Below, in pieces: positions 54,699-63,229 of a stretch of 64,000 nt of DNA. The number at the start of each line of letters is the position of its first letter. The first letter of the stretch is position 1. Position numbers and translations under genes: made by a program. The notes under the pieces were generated by a model. It was not told the DNA's origin. It saw only the letters and a program-made list of their open reading frames with translations, and searched no databases. The DNA is from an uncultured Paracoccaceae bacterium (GTDB lineage Bacteria; Pseudomonadota; Alphaproteobacteria; Rhodobacterales; Rhodobacteraceae): assembly GCA_943787985.1 (NCBI GenBank), contig CALSOO010000002.1, positions 62,001 to 126,000 of the forward strand. Direction: 5' to 3'.

Positions 54699-55388
54699 TT
54701 AGTCTCCTGCATTCATATGTTTGACGTCTTCCACGGCTTCTTCGGCCTCATGGCTGACGATCAGGCTGGTTGCGGTTCCATTCCAGACCCGCACGGTGGC
54801 CTGCACAAAGCGGAACAGCAGCAACCCCATGCCAAATGGCAGAATGAAATACGGAATAAAGCGCGGAATTTTCTCGTAATCTTCGCCCTCGTTCATCACC
54901 GGTTGGATAAAGCGCAGCCAATCGGGAAACGGGGTATCGACGGTTTCGTACCAACCGCGGAAAGACGAGCGCTTCATCTCTTCAAAGCCTGTAGGGAACC
55001 AGCGCCCCGTGGTTTGGGGAAGGTTGGCGAAATTTGCCCAATAATCCCATGCTCCTTTAAACACCAGGAAGGCGTAGGAAATACAAACAATCGCAGCCAC
55101 CAGAGCAATCACGCGCCGAATGGAGGGGGAAAACAGGTTTATGACCGCATCAACGCCCAAGTGCGCAGTCACTTTGACAGCGTAGCTCACGCCAAACAAC
55201 ACGAGCCATGCGAACAAAAAGGTGGTGACCTCAAGGCCCCAGATCAGTCCCGTACCAAACCCGTAGCGCAGTACGACATTGATGAATGTGATGATTGTCA
55301 TTCCGCCCAAGAGCAGTGCAATCACTGTCTCTTCCAACTCGTGCACAATGCGCCCGAGCGGCGTTTTGGGTTCATAGCCGCCAGCCAT
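54699..55388 (-). CDS. dctQ: TRAP transporter small permease DctQ
   Basis: 229 residues from ATG 55388 with a GGGAGGGG ribosome site. Four membrane helices as expected, plus a longer insert (~120-175) between helices 3 and 4, as in larger DctQ members. Conserved region FAWLVLFGVSYAVKVTAHLGVD. Operon dctP-dctQ-dctM. Confidence 0.92.
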   Translation of the reverse strand: MAGGYEPKTPLGRIVHELEETVIALLLGGMTIITFINVVLRYGFGTGLIWGLEVTTFLFAWLVLFGVSYAVKVTAHLGVDAVINLFSPSIRRVIALVAAIVCISYAFLVFKGAWDYWANFANLPQTTGRWFPTGFEEMKRSSFRGWYETVDTPFPDWLRFIQPVMNEGEDYEKIPRFIPYFILPFGMGLLLFRFVQATVRVWNGTATSLIVSHEAEEAVEDVKHMNAGD

Positions 55389-55420
55389 ACCCACCCCTCC
55401 CCGAAAATTTGGTAAAAACA

Positions 55421-55452
55421 AACCCGGCTCAATGTCACGATTGAGCCGGGTT
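55421..55452 (-). terminator. Strong hairpin between dctP and dctQM
   Basis: AACCCGGCTCAAT / ATTGAGCCGGGTT makes a 13-bp stem with a 6-nt loop; on the minus strand TTTGTTTTT follows. It lies 17 bp past the dctP stop and likely ends most transcripts there, leaving more binding protein than permease. Confidence 0.88.
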
Positions 55453-55469
55453 CCTCAGGTCAATCGACC

Positions 55470-56471
55470 TTAGTGCTTGGCATTGATCGCTTGCGCTGCG
55501 TCAATGTTTTCCTGACCGACGTCAGCCACGAACTGCTCCCAAACGGGCTTCATTGTGGACACCCACACAGCGCGCTGTTCTTCGTTCAACTGGCGGACAA
55601 CGCCGCCCGCTTCGATGATCGCCGCTTTCGCAGACTCGTTCACAGACGTGGACTCGGAGTTGCGCGCAAGCGTTACCTCTTCCACGATTGTCGCGAGTTG
55701 ATCGCGCACATCGTCGGGCAAGCTGTCCCAGAAGTCTGTGGACGTCACGACGAGGTAGTCGATGATGCCGTGATCTGTTTGCGTCACGCCGTCTTGCACT
55801 TCAAAGAACTTGCGCCCGTAAATGTTGGACCATGTGTTCTCCTGGCCGTCCACAACACCGGTTTGCAGCGCGCCGTATACTTCGGAAAACGCCATCGGCT
55901 GAGGGGATGCACCCATTGCAGACATTTGCGCCTTGAGCACGTCAGAATTCTGAACGCGGAACTTCAGACCGTCAGCATCGGAGGGTACGTTCAACGGCTT
56001 GTTTGCAGACATCTGCTTCATGCCATTGTGCCAGAACGCGAGGCCCAACAGCCCACGGCGCGTCATGGATTGCTTCATCGCAACACCGGTTTCGGATGTT
56101 TGGAATTCATCAACCGCGTTGATGTTTTTGAACATGAACGGCAAATCGAAGATGCGGAATTGCTTGGTGAACTGCTCGAATTTGGACAATGACGGTGCCG
56201 CCATTTGCACATCACCTTGCAACAATGCTTCAAGCACCTGATCATCGTTGTACAAAGTGGAGTTCGGGAAAACTTCCATGCAAGCTTTGCCGTTCATCTC
56301 TGCGTTCACGCGGTCTTCCAGCAAAGTGGCAGCGATCCCTTTAGGGTGCTTGTCTGTGTTGGTGACATGGCTGAACTTGATGACAATTTCACCATCGTCG
56401 CATGCGGCGGCGACGGCGCCGGCAGACACGGTTACGCTCAAAGCGACAGCAGCAGCTGTAAAGAACTTCAT
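55470..56471 (-). CDS. dctP: TRAP transporter substrate-binding protein DctP
   Basis: 333 residues from ATG 56471 (ribosome site GGGAGGAAA). Signal peptide of ~24 residues (MKFFTAAAVALSVTVSAGAV..), then the DctP fold with FSHVTNTDKHPKGIAATL and the ligand-site Arg in GLKFRVQNSDVLKAQMSAMG, and GQENTWSNIYGRKFFEVQ. Periplasmic. Ligand probably C4-dicarboxylates, as in the family, but not proven. Confidence 0.94.
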   Translation of the reverse strand: MKFFTAAAVALSVTVSAGAVAAACDDGEIVIKFSHVTNTDKHPKGIAATLLEDRVNAEMNGKACMEVFPNSTLYNDDQVLEALLQGDVQMAAPSLSKFEQFTKQFRIFDLPFMFKNINAVDEFQTSETGVAMKQSMTRRGLLGLAFWHNGMKQMSANKPLNVPSDADGLKFRVQNSDVLKAQMSAMGASPQPMAFSEVYGALQTGVVDGQENTWSNIYGRKFFEVQDGVTQTDHGIIDYLVVTSTDFWDSLPDDVRDQLATIVEEVTLARNSESTSVNESAKAAIIEAGGVVRQLNEEQRAVWVSTMKPVWEQFVADVGQENIDAAQAINAKH

Positions 56472-56650
56472 GTGGTTTCCTCCCAGAAACGTTGGATTTC
56501 CGCGGTTTTCCACCGCGTCGCCGAAGTGAACACCATAGGGAAGACGTCGCGCAAGTGATTAGAGCACTGGGGCAATTTTGAATTTTTGTTGTTAAATTTT
56601 AATGGGTTAGAAAGCACCCCTCGACTCAAACCCCAATCGCTGACCAGTGT

Positions 56651-56700
56651 TGTGCGAAAATCCGCACATCCTTGCCAGTGCTTGTGCGAAAATCCGCACA
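56651..56700. promoter_or_regulatory. Two identical palindromes upstream of dctP (candidate regulator sites)
   Basis: TGTGCGAAAATCCGCACA occurs at 56651-56668 and at 56683-56700; each is preceded by CCAGTG. Centre spacing is 32 bp, about three helical turns. They lie 180-230 bp upstream of the dctP start, where bacterial enhancer-binding proteins dock, and next to the stop of the second dctD gene. No -24/-12 sigma-54 promoter is visible between them and dctP. Confidence 0.7.
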
Positions 56701-56704
56701 CATG

Positions 56705-57934
56705 TTAGCGCCTAAAGTCCTCAGCCCGAATCCCGTAACGCGCCAGCTTGTCGTAAAAGGTCTTTCGTGGAAGTTTCAGTGCCTCGGCAGCTTTCACGGC
56801 CTGCCCGTTGTGGCGCCCCAATGCCGCCGCCAACAACGAACGCTCAACCCGCGCCATTTGTTCCGTCAATCCTTGATCCCTGCCCTCATAGACCTCATCG
56901 GGCATACCCAACACAAAGCGCATCGCGGCGCTCATGAGGGATCTCGCATTGCCCGGCCAGTCCTGGGTCATCAAGCCCGCTTCGACTTCGGGGGCAATGG
57001 GCGGCACATTTAGCCCTGCCTGTTCACTGGCTTGCGCGACGTAGTGGCGAAAGAGAACGGGAATGTCTTCGGGGCGTTCGGACAATGGCGGAATGCGCAA
57101 ACTCATGGCCGTCATGTGAAAATAGAGGTCGGCGTTGAAACGCCCTTCCTGGACTTCGGCTTTCAGATCGCGCGCGCTCCCTGCGATCAATCGAGTGCCA
57201 CATCCGGACTCCACCATCGCAAAAAGCCCAAGCTGCGTGTCGCTTGGCAGAAATGCCACCTCGTCCAGAAACAGACTGCCACCTGCCGCTTCTGCAATCG
57301 CCGCTTTCAACGCATCAATGCGCAACTCGGAGCCCGCACATTTCACAAACGGCGCTTTGGAACGCGGCGAGGACAAATGCAAAACTTCGGCCACCTTGGA
57401 AATGCCCGTGCCAGGCGCCCCCGTGACCAAAACATCCGTTTCCAACTGCGCCAGCCTGCGCACCCGCGTGCGCATCGCCTCAGCAGGTTGGGACGTGCCA
57501 AACAGCATCCGTGCAGCCGGATCCCCCGTTGCGACCAGTTCCGTCAGCCGGCGATTTTCCAAAACGAGGCGGCGCGTTTTCAGCGCTCTCTCAAGAACCG
57601 CAAGTAGATCATTGGACGCACAAGGTTTTTCCAGGAAATCAAACGCACCTTGACCCATGGCTTGTACCGCCATTGGAATGTCCCCCTCGCCCGTCAGCAA
57701 CACGACGGGCAAGTCTAAATCCTGGGATTTGGCATAGTCCAGCAGATGGAACCCGTCACGCCCCGGCATCCGGATGTCGGACAGAATAACACCATCAAAG
57801 TCGCGCGTGATATGATCCTTGGCGGCCAAAAAGGACCCCATCGCCAGCGGTTCAAGCTGCGCCAGCTCCAGCGTTTGCGCCACAGCTTCGCGCACGGCCA
57901 TATCATCATCTACCAGCAAAACCCGTTTGCTCAT
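56705..57934 (-). CDS. dctD: DctD-like response regulator with degenerate AAA+ domain
   Basis: 409 residues from ATG 57934. Receiver domain intact (LLVDDDMAVREAV; Asp in VILSDIRMPG; FLEKPC). The central domain is eroded: the Walker A region reads GAPGTGIS (Lys replaced by Ile), the GAFTGA loop is absent, Walker B GGSLFLDEV persists. The C-terminal helix-turn-helix (GQAVKAAEALKLPRKTFYDKLARYGI) is of Fis type. It probably binds the paired palindromes just downstream and controls dctPQM without sigma-54 or ATP-driven remodelling. Overlaps dctB by 4 bp. Confidence 0.88.
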   Translation of the reverse strand: MSKRVLLVDDDMAVREAVAQTLELAQLEPLAMGSFLAAKDHITRDFDGVILSDIRMPGRDGFHLLDYAKSQDLDLPVVLLTGEGDIPMAVQAMGQGAFDFLEKPCASNDLLAVLERALKTRRLVLENRRLTELVATGDPAARMLFGTSQPAEAMRTRVRRLAQLETDVLVTGAPGTGISKVAEVLHLSSPRSKAPFVKCAGSELRIDALKAAIAEAAGGSLFLDEVAFLPSDTQLGLFAMVESGCGTRLIAGSARDLKAEVQEGRFNADLYFHMTAMSLRIPPLSERPEDIPVLFRHYVAQASEQAGLNVPPIAPEVEAGLMTQDWPGNARSLMSAAMRFVLGMPDEVYEGRDQGLTEQMARVERSLLAAALGRHNGQAVKAAEALKLPRKTFYDKLARYGIRAEDFRR

Positions 57935-59679
57935 GCCACTTGCTCCTGCTGCCAACGGTCCAATGTCACCGTGAATACCGCACCCACATCTGTGTTAAAG
58001 CCGCGAATTTCGCCGCCAAAGCTTTGCACAATCCCGTATGAAATCGACAGGCCAAGGCCCATCCCCTCTGATGCGCCGACCTCTTTCGTGGAATAGAAAG
58101 GTTCAAACACTTTGTCGGGGACATCAATTCCGGGGCCGGTGTCCGAGAATGTCACCATCAGCCCCTCCCCCTCAACCACCTGAATTGTAATGCATTTTTG
58201 CGAGCTATTGGCCATAGCATCCACCGCATTGCTGATCAGGTTTACAAACACCTGCCCCAACCGCACTTGTCCGCCGCGCACAAACAATGCCGTCGCAGGC
58301 GGTTCAAAGATGACCTCAACCCCGGCCTGACGCACCATATTGTCCGTCAACTCAATCGCATCACTCAGCACAGCACCGACATCCACGCGCACGGGCGGTT
58401 CGCTTTCCTGACGCGCAAATGCACGCAAGTTTTTGATGATCCGCCCCATGCGGCGCGTCATGTCAGAAATGCGGTCCAGATTGTTTTGGGCCTTGTCCTG
58501 ATCGCCACGCTGCAAAAACGCGACGCCGTTTTCGGCAAAGGACCGGATCGCCATCAAAGGCTGGTTCAACTCGTGACTGATGCCAGCGCTCATCTGTCCC
58601 AATGCGCCAAGCTTACCGGCTTGAACGAGATCCGCTTGTGCCTGAGCCAATGCGCGTTGCGCCTCTTCCCGCTCATAGGCTTCGGCGCGCAGTTGCGTGT
58701 TGCTTTGTTCCAGTTCTTTTGTGCGCTCTGCCACCCGTGCGCCCAATTGTGCATTGGCTTGGGCCAACGTGCGCCGCCGCTCTGTGGCCACAAACAGCAA
58801 GGCCCCGAAGGCGAGGCACAAGGCGCCAACCGCCGCGGCCTGTAACACAGCAAGCCGGCGTGCAGGGGCGACGTCCATCAACACCTCGCCCGTCATCCCG
58901 ATGACCGGCAACGGACGCGTGATGTGCAGCGCATTTCGGGGCAAATACGGCCCCCACCCCAATTGCCACACCTCGTGTTGCGCTAGAATGTAGGACTTAA
59001 AAGACGGCGGTGTACCTGTCGCAGGGGCAAGCCCTGCTTCGCCAACAGGGCGCTGCCAGAACACCAGTTCGGAGCGGTTGGTGATGAACACCTCTCCAGC
59101 CTCGTCGGTGAAGAACACTGGCGGGTTGGTCCCGACCCAGTCCCATTCAATCGCAGCGATATCTGCTGCCACGACCACGGCCCCCAACACATCTGATGTA
59201 GATGCGAAAACAGGCGATGCGTAATAATAAGTCCTTTTATCAATAGGTTCCCCCACACCGTGCGCCCACCCAAGCGCCCCCTGCATTGCGCGACGCACAT
59301 AAATCGCGCCGCTCAGATCAATGCCCACGTCACTGCGCGCAGCCTCCACAACGCGCCCTTGCGCATTCACCACCATAACGTCCAAAGCACCGGTTTTGTC
59401 GGCAATCTCCAACAACAAGGCTTTGCCTCTTGGCCCTTCGCGCCCCGCCATGATGCGTGTGATGGCAGGGCGATCCGCAGTAAGGGACGCCAATTCGCGG
59501 TAGCGCTGCAATTGCCCCGTCAAACGGTCACTGGCCAAGGCAAGGTCGACCGCGCCCTGACGTGAAAGCTGATTGAGCGCCTGCACATATCCATAGCGCC
59601 AAACGCCCGCTGAAATGGCCATCACAAGGGCCACAAAGGCGCACGCAATTGCGGCGCGGGAAAAAAATCTGCGGTTCAT
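57931..59679 (-). CDS. dctB: DctB-type sensor histidine kinase
   Basis: 582 residues. TM helix at ~10-30, periplasmic double-PAS/Cache region (DKTGALDVMVVNAQGRVVEA, IDKRTYYYASPVF), second TM at ~280-300, coiled coil, phospho-His in GISHELNQPLMAIRSFAENG, ATP-binding FVNLISNAVDAMA, DTGPGID and GMGLGLSISYGI. Partner of the adjacent regulator and of dctPQM, so presumably senses the transporter's substrate. Confidence 0.92.
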   Translation of the reverse strand: MNRRFFSRAAIACAFVALVMAISAGVWRYGYVQALNQLSRQGAVDLALASDRLTGQLQRYRELASLTADRPAITRIMAGREGPRGKALLLEIADKTGALDVMVVNAQGRVVEAARSDVGIDLSGAIYVRRAMQGALGWAHGVGEPIDKRTYYYASPVFASTSDVLGAVVVAADIAAIEWDWVGTNPPVFFTDEAGEVFITNRSELVFWQRPVGEAGLAPATGTPPSFKSYILAQHEVWQLGWGPYLPRNALHITRPLPVIGMTGEVLMDVAPARRLAVLQAAAVGALCLAFGALLFVATERRRTLAQANAQLGARVAERTKELEQSNTQLRAEAYEREEAQRALAQAQADLVQAGKLGALGQMSAGISHELNQPLMAIRSFAENGVAFLQRGDQDKAQNNLDRISDMTRRMGRIIKNLRAFARQESEPPVRVDVGAVLSDAIELTDNMVRQAGVEVIFEPPATALFVRGGQVRLGQVFVNLISNAVDAMANSSQKCITIQVVEGEGLMVTFSDTGPGIDVPDKVFEPFYSTKEVGASEGMGLGLSISYGIVQSFGGEIRGFNTDVGAVFTVTLDRWQQEQVA

Positions 59680-59736
59680 CCCTGCACTCTACCAAAGCCC
59701 CTTGCAAAGGCCAGTGCCCACGGTCCATGCAAGGGC

Positions 59737-60918
59737 ATGCAAGTCCTGAACCAATCCCCGCTCGACGCCGAGTTTGTCCAAAACCCCTATCCGCTTTATG
59801 ACCGGGTGCGGCGTGAAACGCCCGTGGTGTTTTGGGCGGACTATGGCATGCTCGCCGCGTTTGACCACGCGACGGTTCATGCCTTGTTGCGAGACCGCCG
59901 ATTGGGGCGTGCCTGCCCAGACGGCAAGGTCAAACCCGTTCCACCTCATTTGAGCGCCTTTGATGCCATTGAACGCCACTCGATGCTGGATCATGAACCC
60001 CCCACACACACCCGTTTGCGCGGATTGGTCCTGCGTGCATTTACGTCACGCCGCATTGCGGGCCTTGGCCCTGACATCTCGCAAATCTGTTCATCGCTGA
60101 TCGCGCAGTTTCCCAAAGACACGTTTGACGTTTTGCCCGCCTATTGCACTCAGGTGCCGGTGCGGGTCATTGCCCGCCTGCTCGGCGTCCCGGAAGACCA
60201 CGCGCCCGACCTGTTGCGATGGTCCAACGCGATGGTCGCGATGTATCAGGCCAGCCGCAATCACGCCACGGAGGTCGCCGCCAATCAGGCCGCCTTGGAA
60301 TTCGATGCCTATCTGCGCGACTACATCAAAGTAAAACGTGACAATCCTGCTGACGACCTGATCACACAGTTGATTGCTGCAGAAGAGGACGGCGAAAAGC
60401 TCAGCACGGACGAGCTGATCGGAACATGTGTTTTGCTGTTGAACGCGGGGCATGAAGCCACAGTGCACAGTCTGGGGCTTGGGGTGAAAACCTTGCTCGA
60501 ACAGGACGTGGACCGCGCCGTCCTGTCGCCCGATCACATCGCCGCCACAAGCGAAGAATTGATGCGTTTCGACCCGCCCCTGCATATGTTTTCGCGCTAC
60601 GCCTATGAGGACATCGACATCGGAGGGCAGCACCTGAAAGAAGGGGACGAAATCGGTCTGGTGCTGGGTGCGGCAGGGCGCGACCCAAAAGTCTGGAACA
60701 ACGCGCATGTGTTTGATCCCAAGCGCAAAACAACCGCGCATCTGGCGTTCGGGGGCGGGATGCATTTCTGCGTCGGAGCCCCCCTTGCCCGCCTTGAGAT
60801 GCAGATCGCATTGCCCATGCTGTTTGACGCACATCCGGCGCTCAAAATGGCGGTGGAGCCGACCTTTGCCAACACCTACCATTTCCACCAGATGGATGCG
60901 CTGATGCTCACGCCCTAA
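59737..60918 (+). CDS. Cytochrome P450
   Basis: 393 residues. I-helix oxygen-activating motif LLNAGHEATVHSLG, the ExxR region ATSEELMRFDPP, heme-binding loop FGGGMHFCVGAPLARLE with the axial Cys. A soluble class I bacterial P450 needing a ferredoxin partner, absent here. Substrate unknown. Divergent from dctB by 57 bp and convergent with the Lrp gene by a 4-bp overlap. Confidence 0.94.
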   Translation: MQVLNQSPLDAEFVQNPYPLYDRVRRETPVVFWADYGMLAAFDHATVHALLRDRRLGRACPDGKVKPVPPHLSAFDAIERHSMLDHEPPTHTRLRGLVLRAFTSRRIAGLGPDISQICSSLIAQFPKDTFDVLPAYCTQVPVRVIARLLGVPEDHAPDLLRWSNAMVAMYQASRNHATEVAANQAALEFDAYLRDYIKVKRDNPADDLITQLIAAEEDGEKLSTDELIGTCVLLLNAGHEATVHSLGLGVKTLLEQDVDRAVLSPDHIAATSEELMRFDPPLHMFSRYAYEDIDIGGQHLKEGDEIGLVLGAAGRDPKVWNNAHVFDPKRKTTAHLAFGGGMHFCVGAPLARLEMQIALPMLFDAHPALKMAVEPTFANTYHFHQMDALMLTP

Positions 60919-61376
60919 AGCGGCAGCATCGTCGTGGACTTTATCTCTTCCATCGATAAAAGCGCCGTCACATTGTGCACCCGCACTTCGGAAATCAACG
61001 CCTGATAAAACGCATCATAGGCGCGGGCGTTTTTGACGCGCACTTTCAGAATGTAGTCGATGTCGCCGGCCAGTCTGTGGGCCTCTTGCACTTCGGCGCG
61101 GTCTTGCAAGGCTTTGAGGAACGCCGCCTGCCAATCCGCCTCATGCTCGGATGTGCGGATCAAAACAAAAAAACACGCCTCGAACCCCAACGCCTCTGCA
61201 TCCAGAAAAACGGTCTGTTGTCCGATGACGCCCGCCTCTTTCAGTTTGCGTATCCGATTCCAAACAGGCGTCTTGGAACTGCCCACATCCCGCGCAATTT
61301 CGTCCAAAGACTGGCTGGCATCGCGCTGCAGCGCCTTGAGGATTTTCCGATCCACATCATCAATCCGAACACTCAT
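60915..61376 (-). CDS. Lrp/AsnC family regulator, probably of the cys operon
   Basis: 153 residues from ATG 61376 (MSVRIDDVDRKILKALQRDA). N-terminal helix-turn-helix (SQSLDEIARDVGSSKTPVWNRIRKLKEAGVI) and C-terminal RAM ligand domain. Divergent from cysG by 146 bp, where the same pairing is seen in related Rhodobacterales, so control of sulfite reduction genes is a reasonable inference. Confidence 0.9.
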   Translation of the reverse strand: MSVRIDDVDRKILKALQRDASQSLDEIARDVGSSKTPVWNRIRKLKEAGVIGQQTVFLDAEALGFEACFFVLIRTSEHEADWQAAFLKALQDRAEVQEAHRLAGDIDYILKVRVKNARAYDAFYQALISEVRVHNVTALLSMEEIKSTTMLPL

Positions 61377-61468
61377 CCGCATAATCCTCTCATCACAGTA
61401 CAAACATTCCAATTCGACCCGAAGGTGGAACACATGTTCTTATCTAAGGCGCGCTCTAGCAACATATC

Positions 61469-61480
61469 GGGAATATTTCC
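61469..61480. promoter_or_regulatory. Possible regulator site between lrp-type gene and cysG
   Basis: GGAA-TAT-TTCC palindrome in the divergent control region, about 43 bp before cysG. Confidence 0.3.
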
Positions 61481-61522
61481 TATATTGAGAGACAAGTCAA
61501 ACAACGCATCGAGGCACGGCTC

Positions 61523-62917
61523 ATGGATCACTTTCCGATTTTTCTGGCGACGGCGGGACGGCGCATTGTGCTTTCAGGCGGCGGTGATGCTGCATTGGCC
61601 AAACTGCGCCTTTTGCTCAAGACCACAGCCAACATCAATGTGTTTTCGCCTGACCCTGCGCCAGAGATCGAAAACTGGGCCGCCAACGGCAAGCTGACCT
61701 TGATCAAGCGTGCAATGGAACCGGGCGATGCAATATGCGCCGCATTGTTTTACGCCGCCGATGAAGACGCGACAGAGGACAAACGCACAGCGGCCATCGC
61801 GCATGCCGATGGCGCCTTGGTCAACGTGGTCGACAACCTTGAGGACAGTCAATTTATCACCCCCGCCATTGTGGACCGCGATCCTGTGACAATCGCTATC
61901 GGCACCGAAGGGGCGGCCCCTGTTCTGGCCCGCGCGATCAAAGCTGATCTCGAAGCCAAACTGCCTGCCAACCTTGGCACGCTCGCCCGTATCGGAAAGA
62001 CCTTCCGCAAAATGTCGTACGCCCTGCCCTTTGGCCGCGCGCGTCGTGATTTCTGGCGCGACTTCTATTTCAATGCAGGTCCGGCAGCGATGACGGATGG
62101 CGCAGAGGCCGTGCGCCCTGCCCTCGATGCCTTGCTGGGGGATCACCTAAGTCGTAAAGCCCGCGCAGGACATATCGCCTTTGTGGGGGCTGGTCCCGGT
62201 GATCCCGAACTGCTCACCCTCAAAGCCCGCAAAGCGCTGGATGAGGCCGACGTGGTGATCTATGACCGCCTGATCAGTCCCGAAATCCTCGAGCTCGCCC
62301 GCCGCGAGGCACTCATGCTCGACGTCGGAAAAGAGGGCTTTGGCCCCTCCACGCCTCAAGAGACCATCAATGACCTGCTGGTCGAACACGGGCTGTCCGG
62401 TGCGCAAGTTGTGCGCTTGAAATCCGGCGACAGCACCGTCTTTGGACGCTTGGATGAAGAAATAGACGCAGTGACCGCAGCAGAGATCGGTTGGCACATT
62501 GTGCCAGGTATCACTGCGGCTTCGGCTGCCGTGGCGAGCATCGGGCAAAGCCTGACGCGCCGTGGCCGCAACGCCTCTGTGCGTTTCCTCACAGGCCACG
62601 ACATGCAAGGCTTCGCGGATCACGACTGGACGGCACTTGCAAAACAAGATCAGGTCGCCGCGATCTACATGGGCAAAAAATCAGCCCGCTTTGTGCAAGG
62701 GCGCTTGATCATGCACGGGGCCGATCAATCCACGCCAGTGACCATCATCGAAAACGCCTCCCGCCCCGACCAACGGGTTTTGTCCACCACGCTGGCACAT
62801 TTGCCCGCCGATCTGGCTGACGCCGACATGACCGGCCCCGCCCTCACATTCTATGGCCTCGCCCCACGCGCCGCATCCGAGGCCGCCGCCACGCTCATCA
62901 CACGGGAATTCGCATAA
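61523..62917 (+). CDS. cysG: Siroheme synthase CysG
   Basis: 464 residues, both halves present. Residues ~1-205: precorrin-2 dehydrogenase/ferrochelatase (VLSGGGDAALAKLRLLLK; VNVVDN region). Residues ~215-460: uroporphyrinogen III methyltransferase (VGAGPGDPELLTLKARKAL, VIYDRLISPEIL, RLKSGDSTVFGRLDEE, VPGITAASAAVASIG). Makes siroheme for the sulfite reductase encoded downstream. Its last base overlaps the next start. Confidence 0.95.
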   Translation: MDHFPIFLATAGRRIVLSGGGDAALAKLRLLLKTTANINVFSPDPAPEIENWAANGKLTLIKRAMEPGDAICAALFYAADEDATEDKRTAAIAHADGALVNVVDNLEDSQFITPAIVDRDPVTIAIGTEGAAPVLARAIKADLEAKLPANLGTLARIGKTFRKMSYALPFGRARRDFWRDFYFNAGPAAMTDGAEAVRPALDALLGDHLSRKARAGHIAFVGAGPGDPELLTLKARKALDEADVVIYDRLISPEILELARREALMLDVGKEGFGPSTPQETINDLLVEHGLSGAQVVRLKSGDSTVFGRLDEEIDAVTAAEIGWHIVPGITAASAAVASIGQSLTRRGRNASVRFLTGHDMQGFADHDWTALAKQDQVAAIYMGKKSARFVQGRLIMHGADQSTPVTIIENASRPDQRVLSTTLAHLPADLADADMTGPALTFYGLAPRAASEAAATLITREFA

Positions 62918-63228
62918 TGCCAAAAGCTTTCACCCCGAAAATCGTCACCGCCAATGATTTGCTCAAAGGCGACGTGATCTATCAAACCGTGGACGGTTGG
63001 TCGCGTGATCTGCACGACGCCGAAGTCCTCACCGATGAAGCCCACGCCGACCTGCGCCTGATCGAAGGCTCCCAACAATCAGGACAGGTTGTCGGCGTCT
63101 ACCTTGCCGACACAGTGGTTGAGGACGGCCAGCCCACCACCACCCATTTTCGCGAAGCCTTCCGCGCCAAAGGGCCCTCCAACTACGTCGATGGCAAACA
63201 AGAAACCACCAAGCAAGAGGTCGCATAA
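62917..63228 (+). CDS. DUF2849 protein of the sulfite reductase operon
   Basis: 103 residues (MPKAFTPKIVTANDLLKGDV). Contains VIYQTVDGWSRDLHDAEVLTDEAHADLRL, the DUF2849 core. Always near cysG/cysI in alphaproteobacteria as far as I know; function unknown. Overlaps cysG by one base (TAATG) and is two bases from cysI. Confidence 0.88.
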   Translation: MPKAFTPKIVTANDLLKGDVIYQTVDGWSRDLHDAEVLTDEAHADLRLIEGSQQSGQVVGVYLADTVVEDGQPTTTHFREAFRAKGPSNYVDGKQETTKQEVA

Positions 63229-63229
63229 G

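Noticed and set aside
56472-56650. Sigma-54 promoter for dctP
   Set aside because: No TGGCAC-N5-TTGC pattern between the palindromes and the dctP start on the minus strand.
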